Shown: positions 44,922-53,504 of the stretch, piece after piece
Layout: each line of letters begins with the position of its first letter
Numbering within the stretch: position 1 is the stretch's first letter
NCBI GenBank assembly: GCA_002336485.1
Contig: DDCZ01000034.1
Span: 1 to 64,000, forward strand
DNA length: 64,000 bases
Direction of reading: 5' to 3'
Source of the DNA: Flavobacteriales bacterium UBA1993
GTDB lineage: Bacteria; Bacteroidota; Bacteroidia; Flavobacteriales_G; Salibacteraceae
Notes under the pieces: generated by a model
What the model saw: only the letters and a program-made list of their open reading frames with translations
Told to the model about the DNA's origin: nothing
Database searches by the model: none
Made by a program: the position numbers and the translations under genes

Positions 44922-45904
44922 CCCATTAGTTCTTTTATGCGCTCTGCGATTTGTACCGCATTGGTTGCGGCTCCCTTTCTCAAATTATCCGAGACCACCC
45001 ACATGTTCAATCCATTCTCTACAGTTGAGTCTCGTCGAATGCGGCCAACATAAACATCGTTTTTTCCCTCGGCATACAATGGCATTGGGTATGTGTTGGT
45101 CTCTGGAAAATCCTGCACCACAACACCCGGAGTCTCGTGGATTTGCTTGCGCACAATATCAATATCGAAGGGTTTAATCGTTTCCACATTAATGGACTCG
45201 CTGTGTCCACCTTTCACCGGAACCCGCACAACTGTAGCGCTCACAGGTATTGATCCGTCTCCAAGAATCTTGCGAGTTTCATCGACCAGTTTTTGTTCTT
45301 CGGTGGTGTACCCGTCTTCCTGAAAATTGCCGCCATGCGGTATGCAATTCATATCTATTGGATACGGATAGGCCATCTCTCCCTTTTTGTCAGCGCGCTC
45401 CGCCTCCATTTGATTGATTGCCTTGACACCGGTTCCTGATACGCTTTGATATGTAGACACGACCACGCGCTTTAATCCATAGTTTCTATGAATTGGCAAC
45501 AAGGCCATGACCATTTGAATTGTGCTGCAGTTAGGGTTGGCAATTATCTTGTCTTGAAGCGTTAATTCGTTTCCATTGATTTCTGGAACGATCAATTTCT
45601 TGTCGGAGTCCATTCTAAATGCCGACGAATTATCGATGACCACGGAACCGACTTTTGCAAATTTCGGCGCCCAAGCTCTGGATGTATCACCACCAGCAGA
45701 AAATAAGGCGATGTCTGGCTTCAAGCTTACCGCTTGTTCCAGACCAATGACCTTAATCTTATCTCCTCCGAATAAAATCTCTTTCCCTATTGATCGTTCT
45801 GAGGCAACACAGTATAGTGCTGTGATAGGAAAACTGCGCTCCGCGAGCACCTTCAGCATTACTTGTCCCACCATTCCCGTAGCTCCCACGACCGCAATTC
45901 GCAT
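44918..45904 (-). CDS. asd: Aspartate-semialdehyde dehydrogenase
   Basis: The 328-residue enzyme reduces aspartyl phosphate with NADPH in the lysine/threonine/methionine pathway. It has the N-terminal Rossmann motif VVGATGMVGQ, the active-site Cys126 in NPNCSTIQM, and the catalytic-base region VPVKGGHSES. Length and structure are normal. It is the first gene of a two-gene unit with the lipoprotein at 44325-44921. Confidence 0.96.
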   Translation of the reverse strand: MRIAVVGATGMVGQVMLKVLAERSFPITALYCVASERSIGKEILFGGDKIKVIGLEQAVSLKPDIALFSAGGDTSRAWAPKFAKVGSVVIDNSSAFRMDSDKKLIVPEINGNELTLQDKIIANPNCSTIQMVMALLPIHRNYGLKRVVVSTYQSVSGTGVKAINQMEAERADKKGEMAYPYPIDMNCIPHGGNFQEDGYTTEEQKLVDETRKILGDGSIPVSATVVRVPVKGGHSESINVETIKPFDIDIVRKQIHETPGVVVQDFPETNTYPMPLYAEGKNDVYVGRIRRDSTVENGLNMWVVSDNLRKGAATNAVQIAERIKELMG

Positions 45905-45919
45905 ATTTATTCTTCTTTA

Positions 45920-45951
45920 TTGAACAGCCAAAATTAGGATAATTACATTTG
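45920..45951 (+). promoter_or_regulatory. Bacteroidota-type promoter of the lamin-tail protein gene
   Basis: TTG at 45920-45922 (-33) and TACATTTG at 45944-45951 (-7) have a 21-bp spacer, within the known 17-23 range. A start site about 7 bp downstream gives a 5' leader of roughly 20 bases before the CTG at 45978. Confidence 0.7.
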
Positions 45952-45977
45952 CTCGTATCCCAACAACTGCAAGGGTT

Positions 45978-48900
45978 CTGAAGCATCTACTACTCATATC
46001 TTTTTTAACTCCTTTGCTCACTTTTGGGCAGGTCGGAGACAATTTTTCGGATGGTGATTTCACCAACAATCCTACATGGGTGGGCGATGTAAGTGAGTTT
46101 GAGGTGAACTCAACGTTTCAGCTTCACTTAAATGCACCTGCAACCACGAACGAATCTTATTTGAGTCTTCCGCTTTCACTGGCGGCCACATCCGAATGGG
46201 TGTTTACGGTGGCCATGGACTTCAATCCTTCTGGAAGCAACCTTTTTCAATTTCACCTAATATCCGATTCGAGCAATTTAGAGTCGGAACACAATGGATA
46301 CTTTGTTCAAGTCGGCGGAACGGACGATGAGGTCAGCCTTTATCGAAAAGATGGTGCCACCCACACGCTTATCATAGATGGAATAGATGAGCGTCTCGAC
46401 CTAGATCCAGTGAACGTTCGGGTAAAAGTGATTCGGTCTTCAACTGGTGATTGGCAGTTATATTCTACGCTAGACACAGATACCTTCGACTTTCATGAAG
46501 GCAGCACCACAGATGCCACATACGTTGGCTTAGGAAATTGCGGATTGTTGTGTGATTATACTTCAACCCGATCTACGCTATTTCAATTTGATGACTTCGG
46601 ATATAATTCGCCTCCAATGATTACTGAATTAGAGGTGCTTGACGCTAACACGCTCGTCGTGATTTTTAATGAATCATTGGAAACAAGCAGCGCAGCCTTG
46701 GCGTCCAATTACACAGTAGATAGTGGAATAGGCGTCGCTTCGAGCGCGACATTAACTTCAACAAATAGCGTTGAGCTGAGTTTTGCAACTGCCTTTTCAT
46801 TGGCAACCCTCTACTCGCTTACGGTAAGCAATGTTTCTGACACCCTTGGAAATGCCATCTCTACAGAAACTGGGGCGTTTGAGTACCTAAATTATGGTGT
46901 GGCGGGGTTGCGAGATATTGTCATTAATGAAATTATGGCGGACCCGAGTCCCGCGGTTGGTATGCCCGAAATTGAGTTCGTCGAAATCTATAACACCTCT
47001 TCAAACTATTTTGATTTGAGCGGAGCTGAATTTGGAGACCAGTCCACTACAGGCAGTGTCCCAGCCGGGAACAATATTGCTCCTGATTCTTACATTATTC
47101 TTTGCGATGACAGCGATACTGCGTCATTTAGCGCATTCGGAAAGGTCATCGGCTTGCCTACATTCCCAGGGCTAAACAATGCCGGCGACGAGCTATCCCT
47201 ATTTGTCGGAGGCGTGTTGGTTGATCGGGTCACCTACACAGAGAGCTGGTATGCGGAAACCTCAAAAAGTGACGGCGGGTATACACTGGAACAGATCAAC
47301 CCAACCAGTCCTTGTTCTGGAGCAAATAATTGGATAGCATCTGACGACGCATCTGGAGGGACTCCTGGCCAAGAAAACTCGGTCTACGATACAACGCCAG
47401 ACACAAGTCCACCGACAATCCTAGATTATAACTTAAGTGCGAGCTCTATCGAATTGATGTTTTCGAAAACAATGGACAGTGCTAGCCTCGCCACAGCAAC
47501 ATATACCATCGATAATGGAATTACCGTCTCAGGGATTAGCGTAGCACCCTTGACATTCAATGGAGTCACGCTATCATTCACCGCACCCGTTGACTCTTCC
47601 TTGCTTTATACCTTGACTATCAATTCTGGGGTCACCGATTGCATTGGCAATGAACTTGGAACAGATACCGTCACATTCGGAATTGGGGCTTCCCCCTTGC
47701 CATTTGATTTGATCATTAATGAACTCTATCCAGATCCTGACGAAACAAGCGCCATTCCAGCCGCAGAATATGTCGAAATCTATAATAGATCTGAAAAGCT
47801 TATTCAGCTTGATGGACTGATTCTTACAGATGGAAGCTCTGACGCATATGTCTCCGGCGTTGTGTTAAAGCCAAATTCTTATGCGATCATTTGCGACGAC
47901 GGATTTGAATCGCAATTTGAGAGTTACGGTATTGTCGCCACAGTAGGTTCGATGCCATCGTTGAATAACGCAGGCGACGCAGTGTCACTGCGATTAGGAG
48001 AGTCGAACATCGATGTCGTTAACTATTCAAACCTTTGGTATCGAGATGATGAAAAAGATGCTGGCGGTTACTCTCTCGAGCGGATTGATCCGAATAACTT
48101 ATGCGGCCTTTCCGAAAATTGGGCCGCTTCAAATAACGATGACGGCGGGACGCCCGGATCGGAAAACTCCATTTATTCAGAATCGACACTGACAAGCCCA
48201 GTGCTTAGCGGTGTATTGTTTCAATCGTTGAACGAAGTGATTTTATTATTTGATCGTAAGATGGATAGTCTTTCCCTGACACAAGTCAACGTATTAGGAG
48301 GCAGCCAAGTGTATTCAAGTCAATCCGTTTATAAAAACGGGACCGGCTTGATGCTGAGCGCAGATATCCCGTTTTCTCGAGGCCAGCTTTATACGTTTCA
48401 GTTAGATGCGGTCGACGATTGTGCGGGTCTCTCTGCCCTTGACCTGACGATTGAACAATACTTGCATGATTCAGCGGACATAGTGATCAATGAATTGCTC
48501 TCTAACCCAATCGAATCGGGTTCAGATTTCGTGGAGTTATTCAATCAAAGTTCATATGAAATCAATCTCCAAAATTGGAGTTTGGGGTACCTCGACTCAA
48601 AGGACAGTCTTCGGTTTAATCAAATATCAAGCATTGTTTCCAACCTAGGTGCCGAAGAGTATGTGGCGCTCAACGAGGACCCAAATAACATTATCACAAC
48701 ATATCCCGCCGCGGTAGGAAGTTGGTTATTAGAAATGAACTTGCCAAGTTATCCGAATGAATCGGGCACTGTTTTGCTTTACGATCAATTGGGTTCAATA
48801 ATGGAAACATTTGAATACTCCGCTGATCTGCATTTCGACCTAATAGATAACCAAGACGGCGTTTCACTTGAGCGCCTTGATCCAGAACGATCGACGGAAG

Positions 48901-49307
48901 ACGCATCAAACTGGCATAGCGCAAGCAGTTCTGTTGGTTACGCCACACCTGGGTATGTCAATTCTCAGAAATATGCTAGCGCAACTGTATCAGAAGGGTT
49001 TGTCCTCAGTTCTGACTATGTCTCTCCTGACAATGATGGATATCAAGATGTTGTAAATATTGATTACGTCAATGGTGAAACCGGCACCGTGGCTGCTGTG
49101 AACGTATATAACAGCAAGGGAATGCTTATTCGTGAAGTGGCGAGCAATCTTTTGCTAGGTAGTAACGGGTCCATTACGTGGGATGGCACAAATGACTCTG
49201 GCGAAAAAGCGCGCACTGGCATTCACATCATTCTTGTAGAGACATACACCCTCGACGGGGAAAGACTCAGATACCGCCTTCCCGTAATTGTTGCTTCTAA
49301 ACTTTAA
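45978..49307 (+). CDS. Secreted protein with three lamin-tail domains, probable CTG start
   Basis: About 1109 residues. The frame is open from 45924, and CTG at 45978 is followed by a signal peptide (KHLLLISFLTPLLTFGQ); the first usual start codon, TTG at 46014, would remove most of it. The mature part has an N-terminal concanavalin-like region, Ig-like/SbsA modules (NTLVVIFNESLETSS), three lamin-tail domains opening with DIVINEIMADP, DLIINELYPDP and DIVINELLSNP, and a C-terminal FlgD-like module (SPDNDGYQDVVNI ... WDGTNDSGEKARTG) that serves as a T9SS signal in related proteins. It may bind or scaffold surface material; function unknown. Confidence 0.8.
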   Translation: MKHLLLISFLTPLLTFGQVGDNFSDGDFTNNPTWVGDVSEFEVNSTFQLHLNAPATTNESYLSLPLSLAATSEWVFTVAMDFNPSGSNLFQFHLISDSSNLESEHNGYFVQVGGTDDEVSLYRKDGATHTLIIDGIDERLDLDPVNVRVKVIRSSTGDWQLYSTLDTDTFDFHEGSTTDATYVGLGNCGLLCDYTSTRSTLFQFDDFGYNSPPMITELEVLDANTLVVIFNESLETSSAALASNYTVDSGIGVASSATLTSTNSVELSFATAFSLATLYSLTVSNVSDTLGNAISTETGAFEYLNYGVAGLRDIVINEIMADPSPAVGMPEIEFVEIYNTSSNYFDLSGAEFGDQSTTGSVPAGNNIAPDSYIILCDDSDTASFSAFGKVIGLPTFPGLNNAGDELSLFVGGVLVDRVTYTESWYAETSKSDGGYTLEQINPTSPCSGANNWIASDDASGGTPGQENSVYDTTPDTSPPTILDYNLSASSIELMFSKTMDSASLATATYTIDNGITVSGISVAPLTFNGVTLSFTAPVDSSLLYTLTINSGVTDCIGNELGTDTVTFGIGASPLPFDLIINELYPDPDETSAIPAAEYVEIYNRSEKLIQLDGLILTDGSSDAYVSGVVLKPNSYAIICDDGFESQFESYGIVATVGSMPSLNNAGDAVSLRLGESNIDVVNYSNLWYRDDEKDAGGYSLERIDPNNLCGLSENWAASNNDDGGTPGSENSIYSESTLTSPVLSGVLFQSLNEVILLFDRKMDSLSLTQVNVLGGSQVYSSQSVYKNGTGLMLSADIPFSRGQLYTFQLDAVDDCAGLSALDLTIEQYLHDSADIVINELLSNPIESGSDFVELFNQSSYEINLQNWSLGYLDSKDSLRFNQISSIVSNLGAEEYVALNEDPNNIITTYPAAVGSWLLEMNLPSYPNESGTVLLYDQLGSIMETFEYSADLHFDLIDNQDGVSLERLDPERSTEDASNWHSASSSVGYATPGYVNSQKYASATVSEGFVLSSDYVSPDNDGYQDVVNIDYVNGETGTVAAVNVYNSKGMLIREVASNLLLGSNGSITWDGTNDSGEKARTGIHIILVETYTLDGERLRYRLPVIVASKL

Positions 49308-49380
49308 TCAAAATTATTTAATGGCATGGTAACTTCCATTCCAAGTGTTCGTATAATCTTTGCACTACAAAAATTACAAA

Positions 49381-52047
49381 ATGAAAAAACTTCTACTCGC
49401 ACTCGGGCTAGTGGCGTCAGCTCAGATCGCCACTGCTCAATGGGAAATAACAAGCCTCGGTGAAACAGGTGATACCATCACCTTTGACGGTACTATTGAC
49501 GATGTAAACAACGGAACATTCACAGGCAGTGGATTAACCGCTTCGCCGGGATCTGGTCTTTTAGATTCGGATGCATGGCAAATCCTTGGTTTATCAGATG
49601 GCAATACAACATACGGCGGCACGCATACCACTGGTGATTATGCTAAAGGTTCTTCCGCCGGCGGAGAGTTTGGTGGCGGCATCTACGCCTTTGAAGTTGC
49701 TTCGGGCGACACTGCTATGGGTGTGCAGCCAACTGGTGGCGACTGGACCCCAGGTGACATAATCTTACGCGTGGTAAACAGCACAGGTGACACTGCTGAT
49801 TCTTTTACAATAGCCTACGATCTTTTCATCAATAACAATGAAGGGCGAGGCAACAAGTTCAATTTTTCGATGCGCATTAACAGCGGAAATGATTCTGCTA
49901 TTACTGCTTTAGATGAAGTGAGTACAGAAACGAGTCAAGGCTCTGTGGTTTGGGTTGAGTTTGCCAAATCAGTGACGATTTCGAACACATTACTAAACGG
50001 AGACACGCTTTATCTAATGTGGCATGGAGCTGACTCAACCGGTGGTGGAAGTCGCGATGAGTTTGCGCTTAACGACATCTCAGTGGTTATGCATGGAACT
50101 GCGACAAGCGGCGGTGGTGGAACCGGCTTACCTTACTATCCTATATCTCTTATTACAACCACTGACGCGAATGGGGAGGCTGATTCTGCAGGTGTCGAGT
50201 GTATAATTAACGGCGTAGTGATGGGTGTTGACCTTGATGGAAACGCTGGTTACAGCTTTACACTTTGGGACACAGTAGGTATCAATGTTTTCAGCCCCGT
50301 AGATGTAGATGGTTATGTGGTCACAGAAGGTGATTCTATCGGAATGATCGGAACAGTGGGTCAATTCAACGGATTAATTCAATTCATTCCGGATTCCATC
50401 GCATTACTTGCAACAGCGGGTTTGATTCCGAACCCAACGTTGGTTTCATCGATAGATGAGTCAACAGAATCCGAATTGATTCGAGTCGAGAATATGTGGG
50501 TAAGCGCCATTTTTGGATCGAATTACACATTATCAGACGGTTCGAATACGATTATTATGCGGGTTGATAGTGACACCGATATTCCAGGTAACGTAGACAT
50601 GAACATCGGTGACACATTATGCTACGCTATCGGTATAGGAGGTCAGTTTGACAACTCAAGTCCATATACAGAGGGCTATCAATTTTTCCCACAAAGACAA
50701 TGGGATATTGACAATTCATGTGGTAGTGTTCCTCCTCCGCCAGTTTACATGTATCCAATTCCTGACATCAATAATGTAGACGCTGTTGGTGAGCCAGATT
50801 CATTAGGATTATACTGCTGGACAAGCGGAATTGTAATTGGTGTTGACCTTGACGGAAACGCAGGTCTTTCATTTACCCTTTGGGATGATGAAGGCATCAA
50901 TGTTTTCAACTTCGTTGACGTAAGCGACTATGAAGTAACAGAAGGTGACTCTCTAATGGTAAGAGGTACTATTGGTTTTTACAATGGTTTGACCGAGCTT
51001 ATCGCTGACTCCATCGAAGTCATGAACTCAGGTAACGCAATCCCCGCACCTGTAACTGTGACTGCGCCATCTGAAGAGACGGAAAGCGCATATGTTCGTA
51101 TCTACAATGTAACCGTGATTGACGCCTCTGAATGGCCAAGTACATTCTCTTCCAATGTTCGCCTTTTGACGTGCAACGGAGACACCATTACAATGCGCGT
51201 GGACAGCGATACCGATGTAAATGATAGCATCGCCAATGCACCAACAGGATCATTTACCGTAACAGGAACTGGCGGTCAGTTTGACAATTCAAGCCCATAC
51301 ACTAGCGGCTATCAGATTTTCCCAATGAGTCATCTAGACATTGACTCTGTTTCGAATCTGACACCAGCATTGGTTATCAATGAGGTTTTATCAAACAATG
51401 TTTCGGCAAACACAGATGAAAATGGCGACAACGACGCTTGGTTTGAAATTCGAAATGACGAAGGGGCTGCAGTCAATCTATCAGGCCTTTATTTTACCAA
51501 TGACTCGAGCGACCCAGGGAAGTACCAAGTGCCTAACGGTTCAGCTTCCTCAATTGCTTCTGGCGGTTACGAGCTAGTATGGTGCGATAATGAAACTGGT
51601 GAAGGCGACTTACACACCAATTTCGTTCTTGGCGCTTCTGCCGGATACCTTGCAATCACATCTGCAGATGGTTGTGCGCTTATTGACGAGTTAACCTTCC
51701 CAGCTCTAGGAGCTGACCAGTCTTATGGCTACTATCCTGAAGGAACCGACACGTTGGTCACGTTCCAGCACTTCTCTACAACTCCGGGCGCAATGAATGT
51801 GCTTGACACTGTGAACTCTGTTGGAAGCGTAGATTCTAAGGGCCAGCTTGTTGTTTTCCCTAACCCAGCGTCAAGCAACGATATGGTTCGGTTTAACAAG
51901 AACATTTCCTTTTCAATCTTTGATATTACAGGTCACCTAGTTGACACAAAGCGAAATGTAAATGAGCTGAGCGTTGGAAATCTAGAGGCTGGCACGTACA
52001 TCTTAAGAACGGAGCAAGGCGATGTGCTTAGAATGGTTATTCAATAA
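49381..52047 (+). CDS. Secreted protein with duplicated OB-like modules, lamin-tail and T9SS domains
   Basis: The 888-residue protein starts at ATG 49381 (MKKLLLALGLVASAQIATAQ signal peptide); an in-frame start at 49360 adds seven residues. After an N-terminal beta domain it carries two copies of a roughly 200-residue module resembling the OB-folds of extracellular nucleases (GVDLDGNAG.SFTLWD, VTEGDS, GGQFDNSSPYT), then a lamin-tail domain (VINEVLSNN ... WFEIRNDEG) and a type A sorting domain (VVFPNPASSNDMVRF). No nuclease domain is present, so DNA binding is possible but unproven. Confidence 0.85.
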   Translation: MKKLLLALGLVASAQIATAQWEITSLGETGDTITFDGTIDDVNNGTFTGSGLTASPGSGLLDSDAWQILGLSDGNTTYGGTHTTGDYAKGSSAGGEFGGGIYAFEVASGDTAMGVQPTGGDWTPGDIILRVVNSTGDTADSFTIAYDLFINNNEGRGNKFNFSMRINSGNDSAITALDEVSTETSQGSVVWVEFAKSVTISNTLLNGDTLYLMWHGADSTGGGSRDEFALNDISVVMHGTATSGGGGTGLPYYPISLITTTDANGEADSAGVECIINGVVMGVDLDGNAGYSFTLWDTVGINVFSPVDVDGYVVTEGDSIGMIGTVGQFNGLIQFIPDSIALLATAGLIPNPTLVSSIDESTESELIRVENMWVSAIFGSNYTLSDGSNTIIMRVDSDTDIPGNVDMNIGDTLCYAIGIGGQFDNSSPYTEGYQFFPQRQWDIDNSCGSVPPPPVYMYPIPDINNVDAVGEPDSLGLYCWTSGIVIGVDLDGNAGLSFTLWDDEGINVFNFVDVSDYEVTEGDSLMVRGTIGFYNGLTELIADSIEVMNSGNAIPAPVTVTAPSEETESAYVRIYNVTVIDASEWPSTFSSNVRLLTCNGDTITMRVDSDTDVNDSIANAPTGSFTVTGTGGQFDNSSPYTSGYQIFPMSHLDIDSVSNLTPALVINEVLSNNVSANTDENGDNDAWFEIRNDEGAAVNLSGLYFTNDSSDPGKYQVPNGSASSIASGGYELVWCDNETGEGDLHTNFVLGASAGYLAITSADGCALIDELTFPALGADQSYGYYPEGTDTLVTFQHFSTTPGAMNVLDTVNSVGSVDSKGQLVVFPNPASSNDMVRFNKNISFSIFDITGHLVDTKRNVNELSVGNLEAGTYILRTEQGDVLRMVIQ
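50130..51350 (+). repeat. Two direct copies of an OB-like coding module
   Basis: Copy 1 spans about 50130-50718 and copy 2 about 50744-51348. Nucleotide identity is patchy but high in places, for example GGTGTTGACCTTGATGGAAA near 50224 and GGTGTTGACCTTGACGGAAA near 50841, and the GGTCAGTTTGACAA patches near 50641 and 51273. Confidence 0.75.
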
Positions 52048-52068
52048 GCACTAAAACAAGCATGAATG

Positions 52069-52099
52069 AAGGCCTGGGTGATTCACCCGGGCCTTTTTT
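52069..52099 (+). terminator. Rho-independent terminator between convergent T9SS genes
   Basis: A 12-bp stem with one G-U type mismatch (52069-52080 AAGGCCTGGGTG with 52084-52095 CACCCGGGCCTT), 3-base loop, then a T run to 52099 that touches the stop of the minus-strand gene. It ends the plus-strand gene. Confidence 0.9.
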
Positions 52100-53504
52100 A
52101 TGGGATAACAATCTTAGTTGTCCCCTTGGCGTCTTGGCTCTGACAAATCAACGTGTATACGCCAGAAGTCAATTCTGAAATGTCCACTTGCCACAGGTTC
52201 GGAAAAACCATATTTAACTCCGTTTCCTTTACCACGTCTCCGCTTGATGACACCACGTCCACGGTTATCTTAGGGTGAGTAGATTTTAGGCTAACCCAAA
52301 CAAATCCGGTGGCCGGGTTAGGGAATGCCGCCACCTCCTCTGAAGTTGTAATCAGTTCGCTTTCAAATGCTGGGTAATCATAGTCTGGGTTCACCAGTTC
52401 AATGATTTTGTCGTAGCTATCTTTCTCTACCCATTGACCGTTCGTTTCTTCATTCGACGTACAGATAAATAGCCGGCCATTTGGTGTTACCATAACATCC
52501 CTTAATCGCCCATATTTCTGGATCAAATGATCAGAAACTTCTGCCGTTTTTACAGCGCTTCCATCGTCGGTTAAAGGAAGAACCGTCAATCTTTTTTCTT
52601 TTAAAAATGTTTGAATCAGGGAGTTTCTCCATTCGGGAATGGATGGATGGTCGAAGTATGCCATTCCTCCCGGCGCGTAGGTTGGCGTCCACTCAAACAA
52701 TGGTTCCCTTACATCCAGGGAGTCGCAGGAAGCCATTTCTGACGGCTGGTCACAAAAGCCTTCTACGTGTGGCCATCCGTAGTTTCTACCTCGTTCAATT
52801 ACATTGACTTCGTCATCCGTTGCGTCGCCGTGCTCCGATGAATATAGCTTGCCGTCTTTCCCAAACACCAACCCTTGCGGATTGCGGTGCCCCATAGACC
52901 ATGTATACGAACCTGGAAACGGATTATCCTCCGGGATTTCTCCTGTCTCCGTCATTCTCAATATTTTCCCATTTAGCTTATTTGGGTCTTGAGCGCTAAG
53001 CGCGTCGAAAGCATCGCCCATGGCAAGGTATAAGTATCCCTCTTCGTCAAAGACAATGCGGCTGCCGTTGTGCGAAGAATTGCCACCAATTTTTCCTAAA
53101 AGAAGCGTTGGGTTTACCAGCGTTTTGCTAGATGCGGTGTACGTCCACCGAACCAGCTGAGATCCAAACGCATCGTAGTTGTAATGAGTGAAAATGTACG
53201 GTTCCAGCGGAAAGTTTGGATGAAGGGCCATGGCGTGGGCACCACTATTATCCCAACTTTGAAAAACGCCAGGAACGCTGAAGATGTGATCAATTTCTTT
53301 TGTGTCTGGGTTTAGGCGATAGATATTTCCATCGCGCTCATTGAACCAAAGCCATCCATCGCCACCCCAATGCAGATCCCACGGAATGGTAAGTGAATCA
53401 ATTAGTGTATGCGCTACAAGGGTGGTGTTTCCAACCTTAATTGTATCCTGGGCATAACACAGGGATTGCGTCACCAAAGCCAAAAAAATGAGGATGTGTT
53501 TCAC
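52098..53504 (-). CDS. Secreted PQQ-dependent sugar dehydrogenase with T9SS domain
   Basis: The 468-residue protein has a signal peptide (to CYAQ), a six-bladed propeller of the soluble glucose/sorbosone dehydrogenase family (MGHRNPQGLVFGKDGKLYSSEHG, GRNYGWPHVEGFC, GRLRDVMVTPNGRLFICTSN) and a type A sorting domain (FPNPATGFVWVSLKS). The catalytic base His of these enzymes is present as His145 in SSHNGSRI. It is probably an exported dehydrogenase using PQQ. It is the last gene of a three-gene operon with its paralogue and a serine hydrolase; start ATG overlaps the previous stop by 4 bp. Confidence 0.88.
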   Translation of the reverse strand: MKHILIFLALVTQSLCYAQDTIKVGNTTLVAHTLIDSLTIPWDLHWGGDGWLWFNERDGNIYRLNPDTKEIDHIFSVPGVFQSWDNSGAHAMALHPNFPLEPYIFTHYNYDAFGSQLVRWTYTASSKTLVNPTLLLGKIGGNSSHNGSRIVFDEEGYLYLAMGDAFDALSAQDPNKLNGKILRMTETGEIPEDNPFPGSYTWSMGHRNPQGLVFGKDGKLYSSEHGDATDDEVNVIERGRNYGWPHVEGFCDQPSEMASCDSLDVREPLFEWTPTYAPGGMAYFDHPSIPEWRNSLIQTFLKEKRLTVLPLTDDGSAVKTAEVSDHLIQKYGRLRDVMVTPNGRLFICTSNEETNGQWVEKDSYDKIIELVNPDYDYPAFESELITTSEEVAAFPNPATGFVWVSLKSTHPKITVDVVSSSGDVVKETELNMVFPNLWQVDISELTSGVYTLICQSQDAKGTTKIVIP

